A program made the position numbers and the translations under genes. 64,000 bases of DNA from Phlebotomus papatasi (Eukaryota > Arthropoda > Insecta > Diptera > Psychodidae), in contig NC_077222.1 of NCBI RefSeq assembly GCF_024763615.1, positions 47,864,001-47,928,000 on the forward strand. Direction: 5' to 3'. Shown in pieces: positions 11,201 to 25,200 of the stretch (positions are counted from its first letter, which is position 1; every line of letters starts with the position of its first letter). Below the pieces are notes generated by a model that ran no database searches, was not told the origin of the DNA, and was given only the letters and a program-made list of their open reading frames with translations.

Positions 11201-14149
11201 TGTAAAACCTGCCAGGTTCAACTGTGAATAAGCGATCATTCGTAAATAAACAATCCCTAACCATGAGCTAAACCGTGGGTTGTACAACTTCACAAAGCTC
11301 TAGAGGCAACACAATCTCTGGAAGCTTCTCCGAGGTTTCCTTTACCTAGAGAGAGTGAACTAAGTGATTTAATAGACAATCTCGATACCACACCAAAAAA
11401 ATATCGTCAAACATAAGCTGAGTGATGCGTGAAAGAGCGCACCAAGAAGTTTAGACAATCAATGATCCAATGAGTATTTGCGGTTATTCTGGAAGCCGCA
11501 TCAAGGACATCCTCAACAAGAAGGCAGCCAATGAGCACAAGATACAATGGGCTAAACGGCTTGTACGGGGATTCTGTAGCAGTATGACAATGCCATAAGA
11601 CAAATTTGAAATTTTTCAAGTGGTAAATTCGGAAGAATTAATCAAAAATCCGCCTCATTCCGGTTACTAAAAGCTTCATAAACCTGCGTGCAATTACAAT
11701 TCGATGATAAAGGGAATTTAAGTTGGTTCTACTCTGGAATTTTCAATGAAAATTTGTCATATGACATTGTCATACTGTTACAGAATTCCCTTCCTGGTCT
11801 TTGACGTTTTAAGCTATAATAGAGAAATGTGATCTTAAATCTCAATAATATACCAGTAAAGAACACTAACACGGGTTTCAGACCAAAGGCTTAGCCATAT
11901 GGCTTAACTCCTCTAATTCCTTATCAGGCATGATTTTTTAGGGAATTGTTGTTTAGGATTAAATACTAAGGGCAAAAGATCCATTAGATTTTGAAAAATT
12001 AATAAAATTCCTTGTTATTTAGATTTTTGAGACCTTCGGGAACTGGGCTAAACCTCCAGTGTGAAGCCGGCATAATTGATCTGTTTACGGGAGACTGTGT
12101 TCTTGGTTCCCACTTTAAAGAAATAAGTATCAGTACATGTGAGATTTGCTAAAATTGTCTAGAGGACGAAGAGGACAATATTCACATCCTATGCTATCTA
12201 GCATTTGGGATACAGCGAATGATATTTCTAGACTACGTTTACCCTCCCTCTGATATGAAATGGTCATAACCTGGACCTTTACTGTCCTTTATTAAGGACA
12301 CCAAAATAAGGCTCTGATAAATAAAGAGGGATGAGTACAATATACTGACCAGTTGCAGTGCCTAAGCATGCACGAAATAATATTAATTTCGTAGTTACAC
12401 GGAAAATTCTTAAATTCTTAAAAAAAACAACTATGGAAAATAATTTTCCAAATCTGTTACAGATCTCCTTGCTAAATATAAGTCAAGTGCTATTTGCTTA
12501 AATTTGGAAGAAAGTCCTAAATATCCCGATGACAGATGAGATAAAATATGATGAATCGGAATGTATGAGAGCGGGTCAATATCAACTCTGTTGCCATTGT
12601 ACATAGTCTGGGGAAGAACATACCATGGAGCCACAGTACTCGATGGAGACACTTAGTAGTATGGGGATTGGGTTGTGCTTCCTGTTCCAGTGGTAGTCTC
12701 AGCAAAATTCTCCAAACACACTGAAGAATCAGAGACAAACCATAATAGGACTTCTTTTTTCTTTACCCCATCCCCCCCCCTATGCCCGTAGAGGAATAAG
12801 AATGGTGAATGAGACAGAAAATACGGTGGTAACTGATGACGAACCACATCACCAGCGTGAATATATCTACCACCACCCTCACCAATTTCCCATCAGTCCT
12901 TGTCTCTCAACCATATTCTCTATGTTTCGTATATATATATAAATGTCTCTCATTCCACCCTCTCTCTCCATTCAATGGAACAACCACTAATACACTTCTT
13001 TTATATATTTTTCTTCCCCTACATCCTCAACAGCCGGCAGAACATCATCCCCAGACGGAACAATCTTGCTCTAGAGAAAGAGTAACCAGAAAGTCCTCAT
13101 TGCATTTTCAACCCTCACCCCCTTCAAGAAAAAAAACACACAGAGACATTAGGTACACTGTCAGAAATGGTGAAACAGGATCCATATCTCTTTCACGCCT
13201 TTCTGTAATAGACTATTCTATCTCATATTATTCCTCACACATATTCTTTTAGAGAGATCCCCAAAGAAGGGGAAGATTTAAATCAATGCACACAACCATA
13301 CCACAAAGAAACCATCCCCAAAAGAGACGGATAGAGTTTATGTATCCAGAGAGGAATAAATAGACGTTATACCTACAATTGGGTTTGTTGGGGGCGTGTA
13401 TAGATGTAGTACGTATATTACGGGAGGGGGATTCATGTTGGAAGAATATATTGGGTTGTTAGAGGGATGTTGGTCGGGTTGTTAGCTATAAAACACCACA
13501 GGGTGACACATTCTTCGATAACAAACCCTTAATTTATATCCACATATTCAGGACTTTAGGAGGATGCACTTTCACAAAATGAAATATGGGTGGGAACATT
13601 CAAATGAAGATATTTCAATTTTTCATATTTATGATTCTGCGCATCGAAAAAAAAACAAAGAGAAAATTAAAAAAAAAAAAACGGGAAAAGAGTAGCAAAT
13701 ACTTGTGAAAATAATTGCAAAAAAAAAATGATGACAATTAATCACCATAAAATCAAATTCAATTAATAAAACATGACATATGATCTGCATAATAGTGATT
13801 AATATATTTTTCATACATTCTCAGTCACTTTTTTTTCTTCATTTTTGCACTTCTCCTCAACCAACAATCATCTGTCTTTTTCTCTTGTGAAAAATAACTC
13901 ACAAATAAATCATTCACACGATATACTCATTTATAATTATTTTCATAAAGTCCATTACATATAAGTCAGATATTCCCATTTTCTAATTCTATTTACATAT
14001 TCTGGTTGGCTTTGACCTTAAAGGCCGTACGTGATGGTGTATAGTTTATATAGGCTCTTCACTTTATAAATTCTCTCTCTAAAAGCCAAATCCCCGTGCG
14101 TCAATTGCAATCGTATATGTGTCGCGCTTTCCTATTCCTCAAAACTCTC

Positions 14150-14180
<31 letters not shown>

Positions 14181-17100
14181 CGCTCCAGTTTATTGGTGTG
14201 TATAAGTGATGTGCGTTTGCGTGTATTGTTAAGTTATTCTAGAAGAGGAGACCCATCAACAATATTATGTTTTTATTATCCATAGACATATTTTTTTTTA
14301 TATATTCCTACTTCTAGGTCTAGTCAAAACATCAAAACAATCATAACAAAACTAATATAAATTTTATATGATATCGTGGTCTGTTTCCACGTACAACGGC
14401 CTTCGAAAAAAAAATTGCAATAGCACAAATTAAATTTTTGTTGTGAAATTCTACAATTCTTAATGAACACACTGTATCACGGAGTTTATGACACTCTGTC
14501 TCACATTTATACACTACATCTAGCAATATATATATATAGATATATAATATATATATAACTTCGACGGATAGAATGATATGTATCCATCACATAAGAAGTA
14601 CAGTCTATCTCTTTTTCACCATTTTTAATATGTATTGGAGAAGGAGCGAGTTTCTTTTAACAATGTGTTTATTTAGCATATTGCATCTGTATTTGTTAGG
14701 TCACAGAGTTTGGTAATTTTTGGTAGTATGAGAAAGAGAGACAGAAAGATAATCCTCCCGCTCATTCATGTTACAAATTTGCGTGTTTGATAAATATTTC
14801 TGCTTCTTTCTTTTTGTTTATTCCTTCTATCTGTCTCCCTTGCCTTTTCGTTCAATCGACAGGAGAGTGATTGAAGTATGCTAGAAATCAAGTACACTGT
14901 ATCAATGAAAAACTTGTACTTTACTACAGCACACATCGGTTTCTAGCAGTGTACTTTATAGCCATATCCACGCTGTTGGTCTTTCATACATAACTTGCGT
15001 TTCATTTTATTTACTCAACGTGTACACAAAACACTATATACCCGACTATATAATGCCATTATATTTTAGATATACAAGATACGCTATATATTTTCTGTGC
15101 ATGAGAGACAGGGTGAATGCAAAGATTTCTGATATTTCAGCTAAATTTCCAACATATACTTACAATACATTTTACTTGAAAACTGAAATGTTTAACAAGA
15201 GGTCCCTAGTATATGCTACACTCATAAAAATAATGTTCACTTCCCTTCCTCCCCCCCAGGGTGAGATATACGACAATTGCACAGAATCATAGAGAGTGAC
15301 ATAATCACCCTATTTCTCAACACGCTTCACCAGTTTATATATCAAAAAACATATAAATGTATTATATACATTAAGCTTTTATATTATGTAGCAAAAACGA
15401 GCTATACGGAGGGATGAGGGGTGCTGACATAACCTTAAGCATTTTTCTTTTAGAAACATAGAGAGACAACACAACAACTATACAAAATCATATAATGTAC
15501 AGCAGAAATTTCTATATATATGTTTATATATATATGATAAGAACACGTTTAGAAATCCCCAATGAAAGCTATATCTTCTACAATACTTTCCACCAACCGC
15601 AGAGAACTTCGAATCATAAGTTCATTCGACAGAAATATCCTCGAAAAATACAAAAAAAAAACCCAAACCGGAGAAATATTACAAAAAATGTGTACCCTCA
15701 CATACAATAAAAAAAAAAAACAAAGACTCTCTCTTCCACAAATAGTCGAGCAAACATGGTAACATTTATGCTACTCTTTTTCTCCAATAATGTTATTTTT
15801 GCCAAAAAAAAATACAACAAAAAAAGGGGGTATACGCAAATATTTGCGGTTGTTCAAATATTGTATCGCACTGTCGCCGCCGTGGGCTAAATCGGCGCTA
15901 CAGTCTCTATGGAGACCACAATAATGACGTCACTTGTATATTCAACAGCTATTAACAGGCATCATATATTCCGACTACATATATTTGATAAATCCTGCCA
16001 GACGGGTAGTTAAAATTAAATCACCCGCCTGTTTAGACATGAGCACGTTTATAATAATCAATTTCTGCATTTCTAAACCATATTTGTTCATTTGACAATA
16101 CTTTATGTCATACATATTGACATTTTATGACTAATTTTTGAATTTGAACTCAACTGATAATTTTTCTGTTTTATTTTTTTTTTTTTTCAAAGTAAAAATA
16201 TCATTAAATTACAGTACATCTATACTTATTGAGAACACCCACAATTCAACTGTGCACAATTTTCAATGTACATGATCAAACCATTATATTTATATACGAG
16301 CTAAAACTATATATAATATATTTATAGATATAACCATTGTATAGATATCGCAGTAGAATGAGTGAAAAATATATACGTTAAATCTCATAACTATATATCT
16401 CGTATAGAAACACTACAAAAAATTTATATGTACCGAGAGAAAAACTAGATATAACCATTTTAAATTAAATATAAAAGTACATAAGCGGAATATACTTTTT
16501 TTTTGATATTTATTATATCTAGATTAAATATACATAAGCTAGAGAACATAAATAATACAGTACTAGAGAAGCATATAATATAGTCTATCTCTACAGTTTA
16601 CTTTCCAAAGATGAATAAAACGCAGTACAGAAAGAAAATTGTATTTTGTATCTACTGAATTTGCAATGAAGGCAGGAGATAGAGATTAGCCTTGCACATG
16701 AGAAAATTTCAGGAAAAATTTACCAAAAAAAAGTGTTTTAAGAATATTTCTAAAAGTGTCTTTCCTATACGACCACTCAGAATATAAGTCGAATAATTCA
16801 ATTTTTTACAAAAATCGTTTTATTCGGTTTTTGGATACTTCTTTATACCCTCTACCTTCCCTACGAATATTATACTTGAAAGATAATTACTTCACTGTGA
16901 GAGAAATCCGAAAAAGCTAAAATAACATTCCGGAAATGTTAATTTTACCCTGCAATATTGATCCAAAATTGGTGTAAATATTACCCTTTTTAGGTGTATT
17001 GGGGGTTAAAGTTACCCTTTTTAATAATAATTTTACCCTTAAAAAGGTGTAAAATTAACATTAAAAAATGTTGATATATTTTTACACATAAAAAGTGTTA

Positions 17101-19213
17101 AAGTTATGAAAAAAAAGTTAATCGCACCCTCTTTTTTTCTCAGTGTTTCAAAGTTATAGAGATTTTAAATCTCAAAAATCCTATACTCTGCATGTAAAAT
17201 CGCAGCTTCAAATTGCTCTCCTGTAGATTTTGCCTACTGTGAGTTGTTCGTTTCTTATTCTGAGTGGTCAATATTATATGCAGTGCACTCCCTTATCCTC
17301 ATAATTTCATATCTTAAAATGTCCCTTCAATTTCACAAACGGCACAAATATAGTGCAAGGTGTAAGACAAATAACGCTACACTGAAACTCAATATTTTAT
17401 AGTGTATATTCTCACAGCACTGAATTTTAAATGTATTTTAAATTAATAATAAAATTTACCCGTTTAATGTAGAGCTCATACAACGCATACAACCGACAAC
17501 GCTTAAAATGTGATAACATCTAAAGTTCTAAAACATAATATTACTACAAGTATTCTCAAATGAGCGAATTTAATTATATATATACAGTACATACTGTATA
17601 TGCAAATAGTAATTACACGGAAATCTTGTTGGTTCTTTTGCTCTCTGCAGACAAATGCAAAGAATAGTGCCAATGTGTGTGTTTTGAGAATTATTAAAAT
17701 ATTTTCAACAAAATGCAAAGTTTATAATATTTAACTTCTTCACTCAGTACTTATCCGTAAAACATATTATGCTAACTTCAAGAAACAGTTTTTATTGGAA
17801 AAAAAAAACTTTGAAAGTTGTAGGAGTAATAAAAAAAACATAAATTTTTAAATTATGGAATTTAAAATTTTTATGTTAAGTATTATCCACATCAAATAAA
17901 ATAAAATACCATAAAATATTTTAGTTCTATCGTGTTCTCTGGTCGGCTAAAAAGTAATCAAACATTTTGTAAAGCTTTGGCTTATCAGTGATTAAATATT
18001 TAGTTACATATTAAATATTTGGATAACCCTTAACCTATTAAGAATTATGAGAAATCTTATTGGACAATTTTTAAATAATGATTTTCTTGTTGTTTAGAAC
18101 CAAAAAATAATAAGTCCCAAATTGGAGTTCATTCCAAAATTTAAAAGAGTTTGGGACCTTTTTAGTGATGTTTCAAAATAGATTACAGTGTAACTCCAGT
18201 AGTGTCAACTTGAACTCAAATTGAGTCAAATTAGTGTCAATTATATTTTTATTACTGAACTAAAAATATTAATATTTTTATTATGATATTTTCGAAGTTA
18301 AAATGGTTTTTTTTTGTTTATCAATGTATAATATTTTTAACATAATAAGCATTTATGTAAGGACATGGAAATTTTATGATACAATTCGGATTTAAAGGTG
18401 TTTAATCTTTTGTGAATGAAATATTTTTTTCGTGATTTGAAGTTTTTAAAGACCATTTAAAAGTTCTTTCGCCTATTCGTATATACAGCAAGAAAAGAAA
18501 TAATACATTCAATTAAAATATTGAACGTAGCCCTTAACTATTCAAAAAAGAATCAGGAAAAGAATAAAGAGAAATGTGAGAATCATCAGGTAATGGGGAT
18601 CTCAGTGGCGCAATAGACAAGACCGTTGGATGATCCAACTTGAATCTTGGGCGAATAGTTACCCGGTTTGACTCACAGTCGTGAGTTCGAGTACCCACCC
18701 GGTGCGAAGATCTGAATATTTAGAAAAAGACATTTTCACTGTGATATAATGTAATAAATATGCACCGCCTCTACCCAAAAACTCCGAGAGCACGGAAGAA
18801 GCATCCACCACTGCGGGGAAGGCACTCTTGGGCGGTCTACTACAATGGACTTAGCAGATTCTTCCTTCACGGGATACAACAACAAATATCATTAGATTGT
18901 AACAAATATCCCGATACAATTAATGCTCAACGCACAATAAATTTTGTTTGTAAACATGTTTTCAAAATTTCATATGAGAGAGAGCGAGATGACTAGATCT
19001 CGCTTTCATTCACTCTCACTCAAATGTCATAAACATGTTTACAAAACAAAAGTTATTGTGCGTTGGACATAATGCTGAGCGCATAATAACTTTTGTTTGT
19101 AAATATGTTTACAAAATTTCCTAAGAGAGTGAGCGAGATGACTAGATCTAGATCTCACTCTCACTGAAATGTTAAAAATATGTTTACAAAAGTTATTGTG
19201 CGTTGAGCATAAT

Positions 19214-19253
<40 letters not shown>

Positions 19254-22200
19254 CCCAATGCACAATAACTTTTATTTAGTAAACATGTTTTTGACATTTC
19301 AATGAGAGTGAGTGAGATCTAGATCTAGTCATCTCGCTCATTCTCATGGGAAATTTTGAAAACATGTTTACAAACAAAAGGTATTGTGCATGAATATTCA
19401 GGTAATGCTAAATTGAGAAAAGTGTTTTCCAAATCCCTTTATTATGTTTCGAGCACACCTTTTAGATCGGTAAAATTTCATGTGATTGAAATCTATATCC
19501 CTTTCTCTCTCAAATGTTTTGCATGTAGGGGAGACTGGGGCAAAATTTGTCAAAACGAAAATTTCAATATTCACTACTTTCTAAAATAAAACAGACTGAG
19601 GCTTGAAATTTTTATTATAGATAGCCTTCATGAACCTTCTTAAACTTACAAAGTTTCAAGGGATTCGAGGAAGGATTATGAAAAATAAAAAATAATGAAA
19701 TTTTAAGCCCTATTTTTGGAATATTTGGCTTACAGAAAATATCAATATAGATTAGCTCAATTTAAGCACATTTCTCGTTAAGATAGAGAAAAATTATCTT
19801 CGACAAAGTTGTAGAGGAATAAATTTCCTATAAAAATATATGTCTATTTGATATTTTTAACGTTTGCGAGAGTAAAACGTCACAAATTATCCGAAGACTG
19901 ACAAAATTTGCCCCAGCAATTTTAAGAATCAAATGTAAAAGAATTAAATGTGCGTTTTGCCAAGTTTTGCCCCAGTCTCCCCTAGACGTTTCATTCTCTC
20001 GCACTCGAAATTCGATTGAACTCAATTTAATTTGGTGTGAAGTTCAAAATAAGAAGATGAATCCAAAAGACTGGGATAGATATATGCAAAATATTTGAGA
20101 AAAAAAGGACGTGAATTTCGAATAGATGAAATTTTCTCGATCTAAAAGGTATGTCAGAGCTATTAAAAAACACGTTTAAATTAGTGTTATACAAAAAAAA
20201 TTAAAAACTATCATTCTATGTGATTTGTCCTGAATATACTTGTAGTGTAGTATTCCCTAAAAGAGCAGTATTTTAGATCAGTAAAATTACATGAAGTTGA
20301 AATTTCGAATCCCTTTCCTTCTTACATGCTTTGCAAAAATTATATCTCATTCTTTTGCACTCTTCTTCTCCTTTTAAACATCACAAGAAATTCAATTTAG
20401 CTCAGTAGAATTCAGAGTGTGAAAAAATGAGATAGACATATGCAAAATATGTGAGAAAGAAAGGGATGTGAATTTTGATTTCATAAAATTTTCCTGATAA
20501 AAAAAGTGTGTCCGAGCCATTAATATTAAAATTATCAATTTAACTTTGAAATTAATGCATTATTCTGCCTAAAAAAATCAATTGCAATATATTACTAGTT
20601 CATGCGTAGATATCGTGTGTTATCCATATAGAAATGTCATTAAAAGTGTATGAGATACATTTTTCAGCAAAAAAAAAGTTCTGTAAAAAAATTTGGACAG
20701 AGAGATACAAATTGAAATTGAGATATACAACTGAGCTATGATGTATACTGTTTATTATGAGTATTTTTTTTAATAACTCATTCTTCGCTATAAAGAATTA
20801 TGATTTATTTACTGTATTGCACTATAATTGACCATCACATAGAATACATTAAATACAGTGCTGCTAACACAAGATAATGTCAAGGTGTTGTGTTAGACAA
20901 TGAGAATGATTCTACGCAGATAATGCTCATTCTTAATTTATATTTAGAATTGTGTAAGAGATTCCATGAAATTCACGTTTTTAGACCAATTCTCTTTATA
21001 TCGTCTGAAAAATACGTTTTACCTCAAGATGTTTCTGTTTTTTTTTTTGAAAAATCGCACATTTATAGCGTTGAAATGTCGTTTTTGTCTTTCATTTTTT
21101 TTACATTGGTTCTCAAAAGAAAGAACAAATACAGCTTTGAGTAGACTATTACTGATGCCAAATAATATTTATCCAAAATCTTTAAAGTGTTTTAATATCC
21201 ATTTTAACATTCTGCACACGTCGCCCAACAGACAGACATCCCCGATGGCAACAGTTTGATATTTTTGCAAGGTGTTCGACAGAATTTGGTCACGGGACAG
21301 CTTAACATAGGCGGTGTATAAATATAGTTCAGTCAGTTCTAAATTAATTACTTTGAGATCATTCTAATTATATTGTCACACACAATAGAACGTAAAATGC
21401 ATCAAGTGGGAACCGCACATCACTTAAATTGAATACTTGCATAAATTGTCCAATTTTTTTGTTTTAGTATTTTGACATTATAATGTGACCTGTGCTAACA
21501 AAATGGTCGATTGATTTGGTCTTCACTGTCGGTGACAACAAGCTACCTTTGCCGGAGACAGGTGAATCGATGATGAAACTCTCTTAGTCGCGCGCGGTGC
21601 CAAGATATTTCCGTACTTTTTTTTCCTGTTACACTGTTCTTCTTTTTCCTCATCTTCTCTACCATTTACTGCATTCACTGTTTATCCGAATCACCACCAC
21701 ATTTTATCAGTGGTTGTTTGAAAGTTTCTCAGTGCAAGCACAGTCGTAAATTGCAATAAAACAAGGATATAGTTGGTGGGTCTTCTAAAGTTAAAACCCA
21801 AAGAGGGTGGTGTGGAGAATAAGAAAAACGACAAAAATATGCTTCAGTATTGAAGAAGAAAATAGATTTCGTCTTATTTCACACTCAACTAATACGTCGA
21901 TAGTTGCAGGTGTTTTCACAGTTTTTCGTCTTTATTTCTGAAACTCACATTTTATTGCTCAAAAGAGCTCCATAATTACAATAACCATATACAAGATACA
22001 CCCATAATATAAAAATCCAAAAATTTCTGCAAGTAGATTAACCACAATTTTGCCAGTAATTTTTTTGCAATAAAAAAATGTGTTAATTCAAATTCTTTTA
22101 GACGCCAAACGGGTAGAGATAGTAACTCTGAGTTTTTGTGAAATGGGCTTCTCCCTCCCTCAATACGGCAACACTGGGATAAACAGCATCTTCCCGTACA

Positions 22201-25200
22201 TCTGACAAACCCTCAAAAATATGCTTTCTATTTTATTTCTAAAACGCATATAGGGTAGAGTCAGCCCTTTTGGCCATGTAAGCCCTTATGGCCACCTAAA
22301 GTAAAATCTCATTGTAAGGCAATTATGAGTTTATTTAGAACAGAAAAATGAGTCTTATTTCGTGACCTCTAATCTAACGGATCAGAAAACCATATTTGAT
22401 TTTGTATCGACTTGATTAATTCTAAGTTATTGAAAGAAATTCTCGACAAGGTAAACGATCACAAAAAAACATGGGATTCTTAAGAAACTTGTTAATGTTA
22501 AGAGAAATTGTTTTGCAATAATTTCATATTTTTGATGAAAATAATTGATGTTATACAATGAAAGTCCATTTCTTAATTAACTAAATCTTATTGTGATATC
22601 ATCCTTAATAAGATTTTCTAACAAATTAAATGAAAATCGGATGTGGCTAAAAGAGCTTACTTTTTTCGGCTGTGTAAGTACTTTTGGCCATTTTTTTTCC
22701 CATACATTTTACACGTATCGCACCTCGCGGATTTCAGTAAAAACAATCGTGACTTTTGACTGATTTTTACATAAAATAGAAAATGTGCAAAAAGTCGTTT
22801 AAAATACTCTAATAATCACATAAAATTAGTGTTAAATAAGAATAGGTCTTGTGCTGTATATTTGTGAAAGTTTTCGAAAGCTATTTCTTTTGTTATTTTA
22901 TTAAAATTCTATTGGAAACAAGTTTCCAAAAGTGCTTACACACAATGGCCAAAAGTGCTTACAAAGTGGCCAAGAGTACTGAAACATGGATAGTTGTATA
23001 AAATGCATTTTTCACTAAAATATCCAAAAAATTTGGGAATTCTGTTGGATTATTAGGAAGAAATGGCTTTAAGGTATTTTTGTACAAAATTTCATTTTAT
23101 TTAAATAAAGATTATAAAAATTACTAGCACATGAAACCTTAAAGTGGCCAAAAGTACTTACTCCACCCTAGTACGTTTTTTTTCTTTTCGAAAATATTTT
23201 TGACAAGTATTTTATCCGTATACGTCAACGATCTTGAATAATAATTAAATATACACTTAAATAGTGCCTATAGTTTGGTGAAGACGAATACTAAATATTT
23301 TGTTTAGTTTATTTTACATTATAATTTTTCTTAGATCTCATTCTAAGAACGGTTTTTTAGTAAATTTTCTCCTAAGGTTTACAAAGTTATTTTATTCCCT
23401 TTTATTCTGCAAATTTCAAGCACAAATAAATACCTTTCCAACGGACCCATATTTTGTAAGTTCTGTTCACTTAAGAAATTATATATAACGGATAATAAGA
23501 CAAAGCCGAAAAAATAAATAATTAGTATATTTTGTAAAAAAAATTGACATGGTAGAGCGAAACTAAGACCAAACTAAGACCACTTGACTCTATCCAACAT
23601 ACTATGCAAGACCTCGATTATTAAAACGGTGTTGCATAGCTGTTATTGGCGAACCACTATAGCTAATATCCTTGAACTATTCATTTTAATAAGTTATCAA
23701 GATAAATCATATCATAATGCTCTGTGGTCTTGAATGCAGTGAAGGTCAATGGGTATAATTTCCGAATTTATTTCCAATAAAATTTCTGGTGATCGAAAGA
23801 AGATTCGTACTCAGAACTTTTGCATTATACAGCGGGTACTCTACAACTTGACCCTCAATTTGAGTTGAGTGCTCTCAATTTCATTAATGCAATATTTTAC
23901 TGCGTGTATCAGACCGTTTCATAGAAACAATTCATATGGAAGTTAATTTTCAATACATAAATTCATGAATTCGAGCATTCTTGGAAGTTCTTTCTCTTCT
24001 TGATATCTTAACTCAGTTTCATTTCTTAAAATGGACATATTCAATAATGAAGATGCCCTATTTTGGAGAAATGAAGAAATGCCACCTTATGATTAAATAA
24101 TAAACATTTAATTGCATAACACAAATACCAAACATACGTATAACACGTTCATGGAATAATGAGAGATTTTTTTCCAACTTGCCTCCCATACAACATATTT
24201 TCAAATGCATTAATGCACTCTCAGCAATAAATGTCGACAATTAGTTAGGAAAGAAAACCTATATCATACCCATTCAAGATGCCTCTTTGCCCAGACACTG
24301 TCATAGACGCTCTTTCTCTCCTTTACACTCTCACTTTTCCAACCATAAACTTTCATTCTTTTTTTTTCTTTATAAGAAGACAATAGTGACACAAAACGCA
24401 ACAATTTTCCATGTGAACACTTGAATACCCTCACCTTCTGTCTATATAGCCAATATATCTACGCACCATCGTTTTAATGCTATATCCCCTTCAATTTCTA
24501 TAAAATGTTTCTCACAAAATTCTACACACATACATATATAACTATGTTAAATTTCAAAGTGGGAAAATCCACCCCATCGCAATATACACATCCTGATAGT
24601 CAATATTTCCATACTACACTCCCAAACTACATGTGGTGTATACTGTTAGATTATGCATATATATAGTGATAGTACATCACATTTTATTACATATATGCAT
24701 TAATCCATAAGTAACACAGAACCATATCCACCATCATCCTTTCCTCATTCAAATATTGCTCCACCAACTAAGCAATTCACAATGAGATTAAATGTGTACA
24801 GTGAAATTCATAAGGAAGTGTTTCATCTCCCATGTCGTTATATGAACATTTCAAAGGTCTTTCTCTCATAATGTACACGAAGATTTCCAGGACTTTATAA
24901 TATTGTCAACAATCATCTTCTACTTTATATTCGCAATTTATTTCTCCATCATTACTCATGTAAAGCATTGAAATCCTTTAATACACTTTATGTTGTTTTT
25001 CTTTGACAATTTATACCTAAATCTATCCAAATATATTTAAAATTGGATTTAAGTTATAAGCACACTTAAAATGAGTTGAGTTAACGATTATTGTGGAGTC
25101 ACGACTACTGGACATTAGGGAAAAATGCCCATGCTTCGTCCGATCCCAAGTTTCGTAATTAAACTCATCGCACCCATTTTTAAAAACTAGGGAAAAGTGC

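Noticed and set aside
12836..13252. 138-codon plus-strand open frame
   Set aside because: CT/CA-rich low-complexity sequence, no motif, no splice or promoter context; inside the Chip intron.
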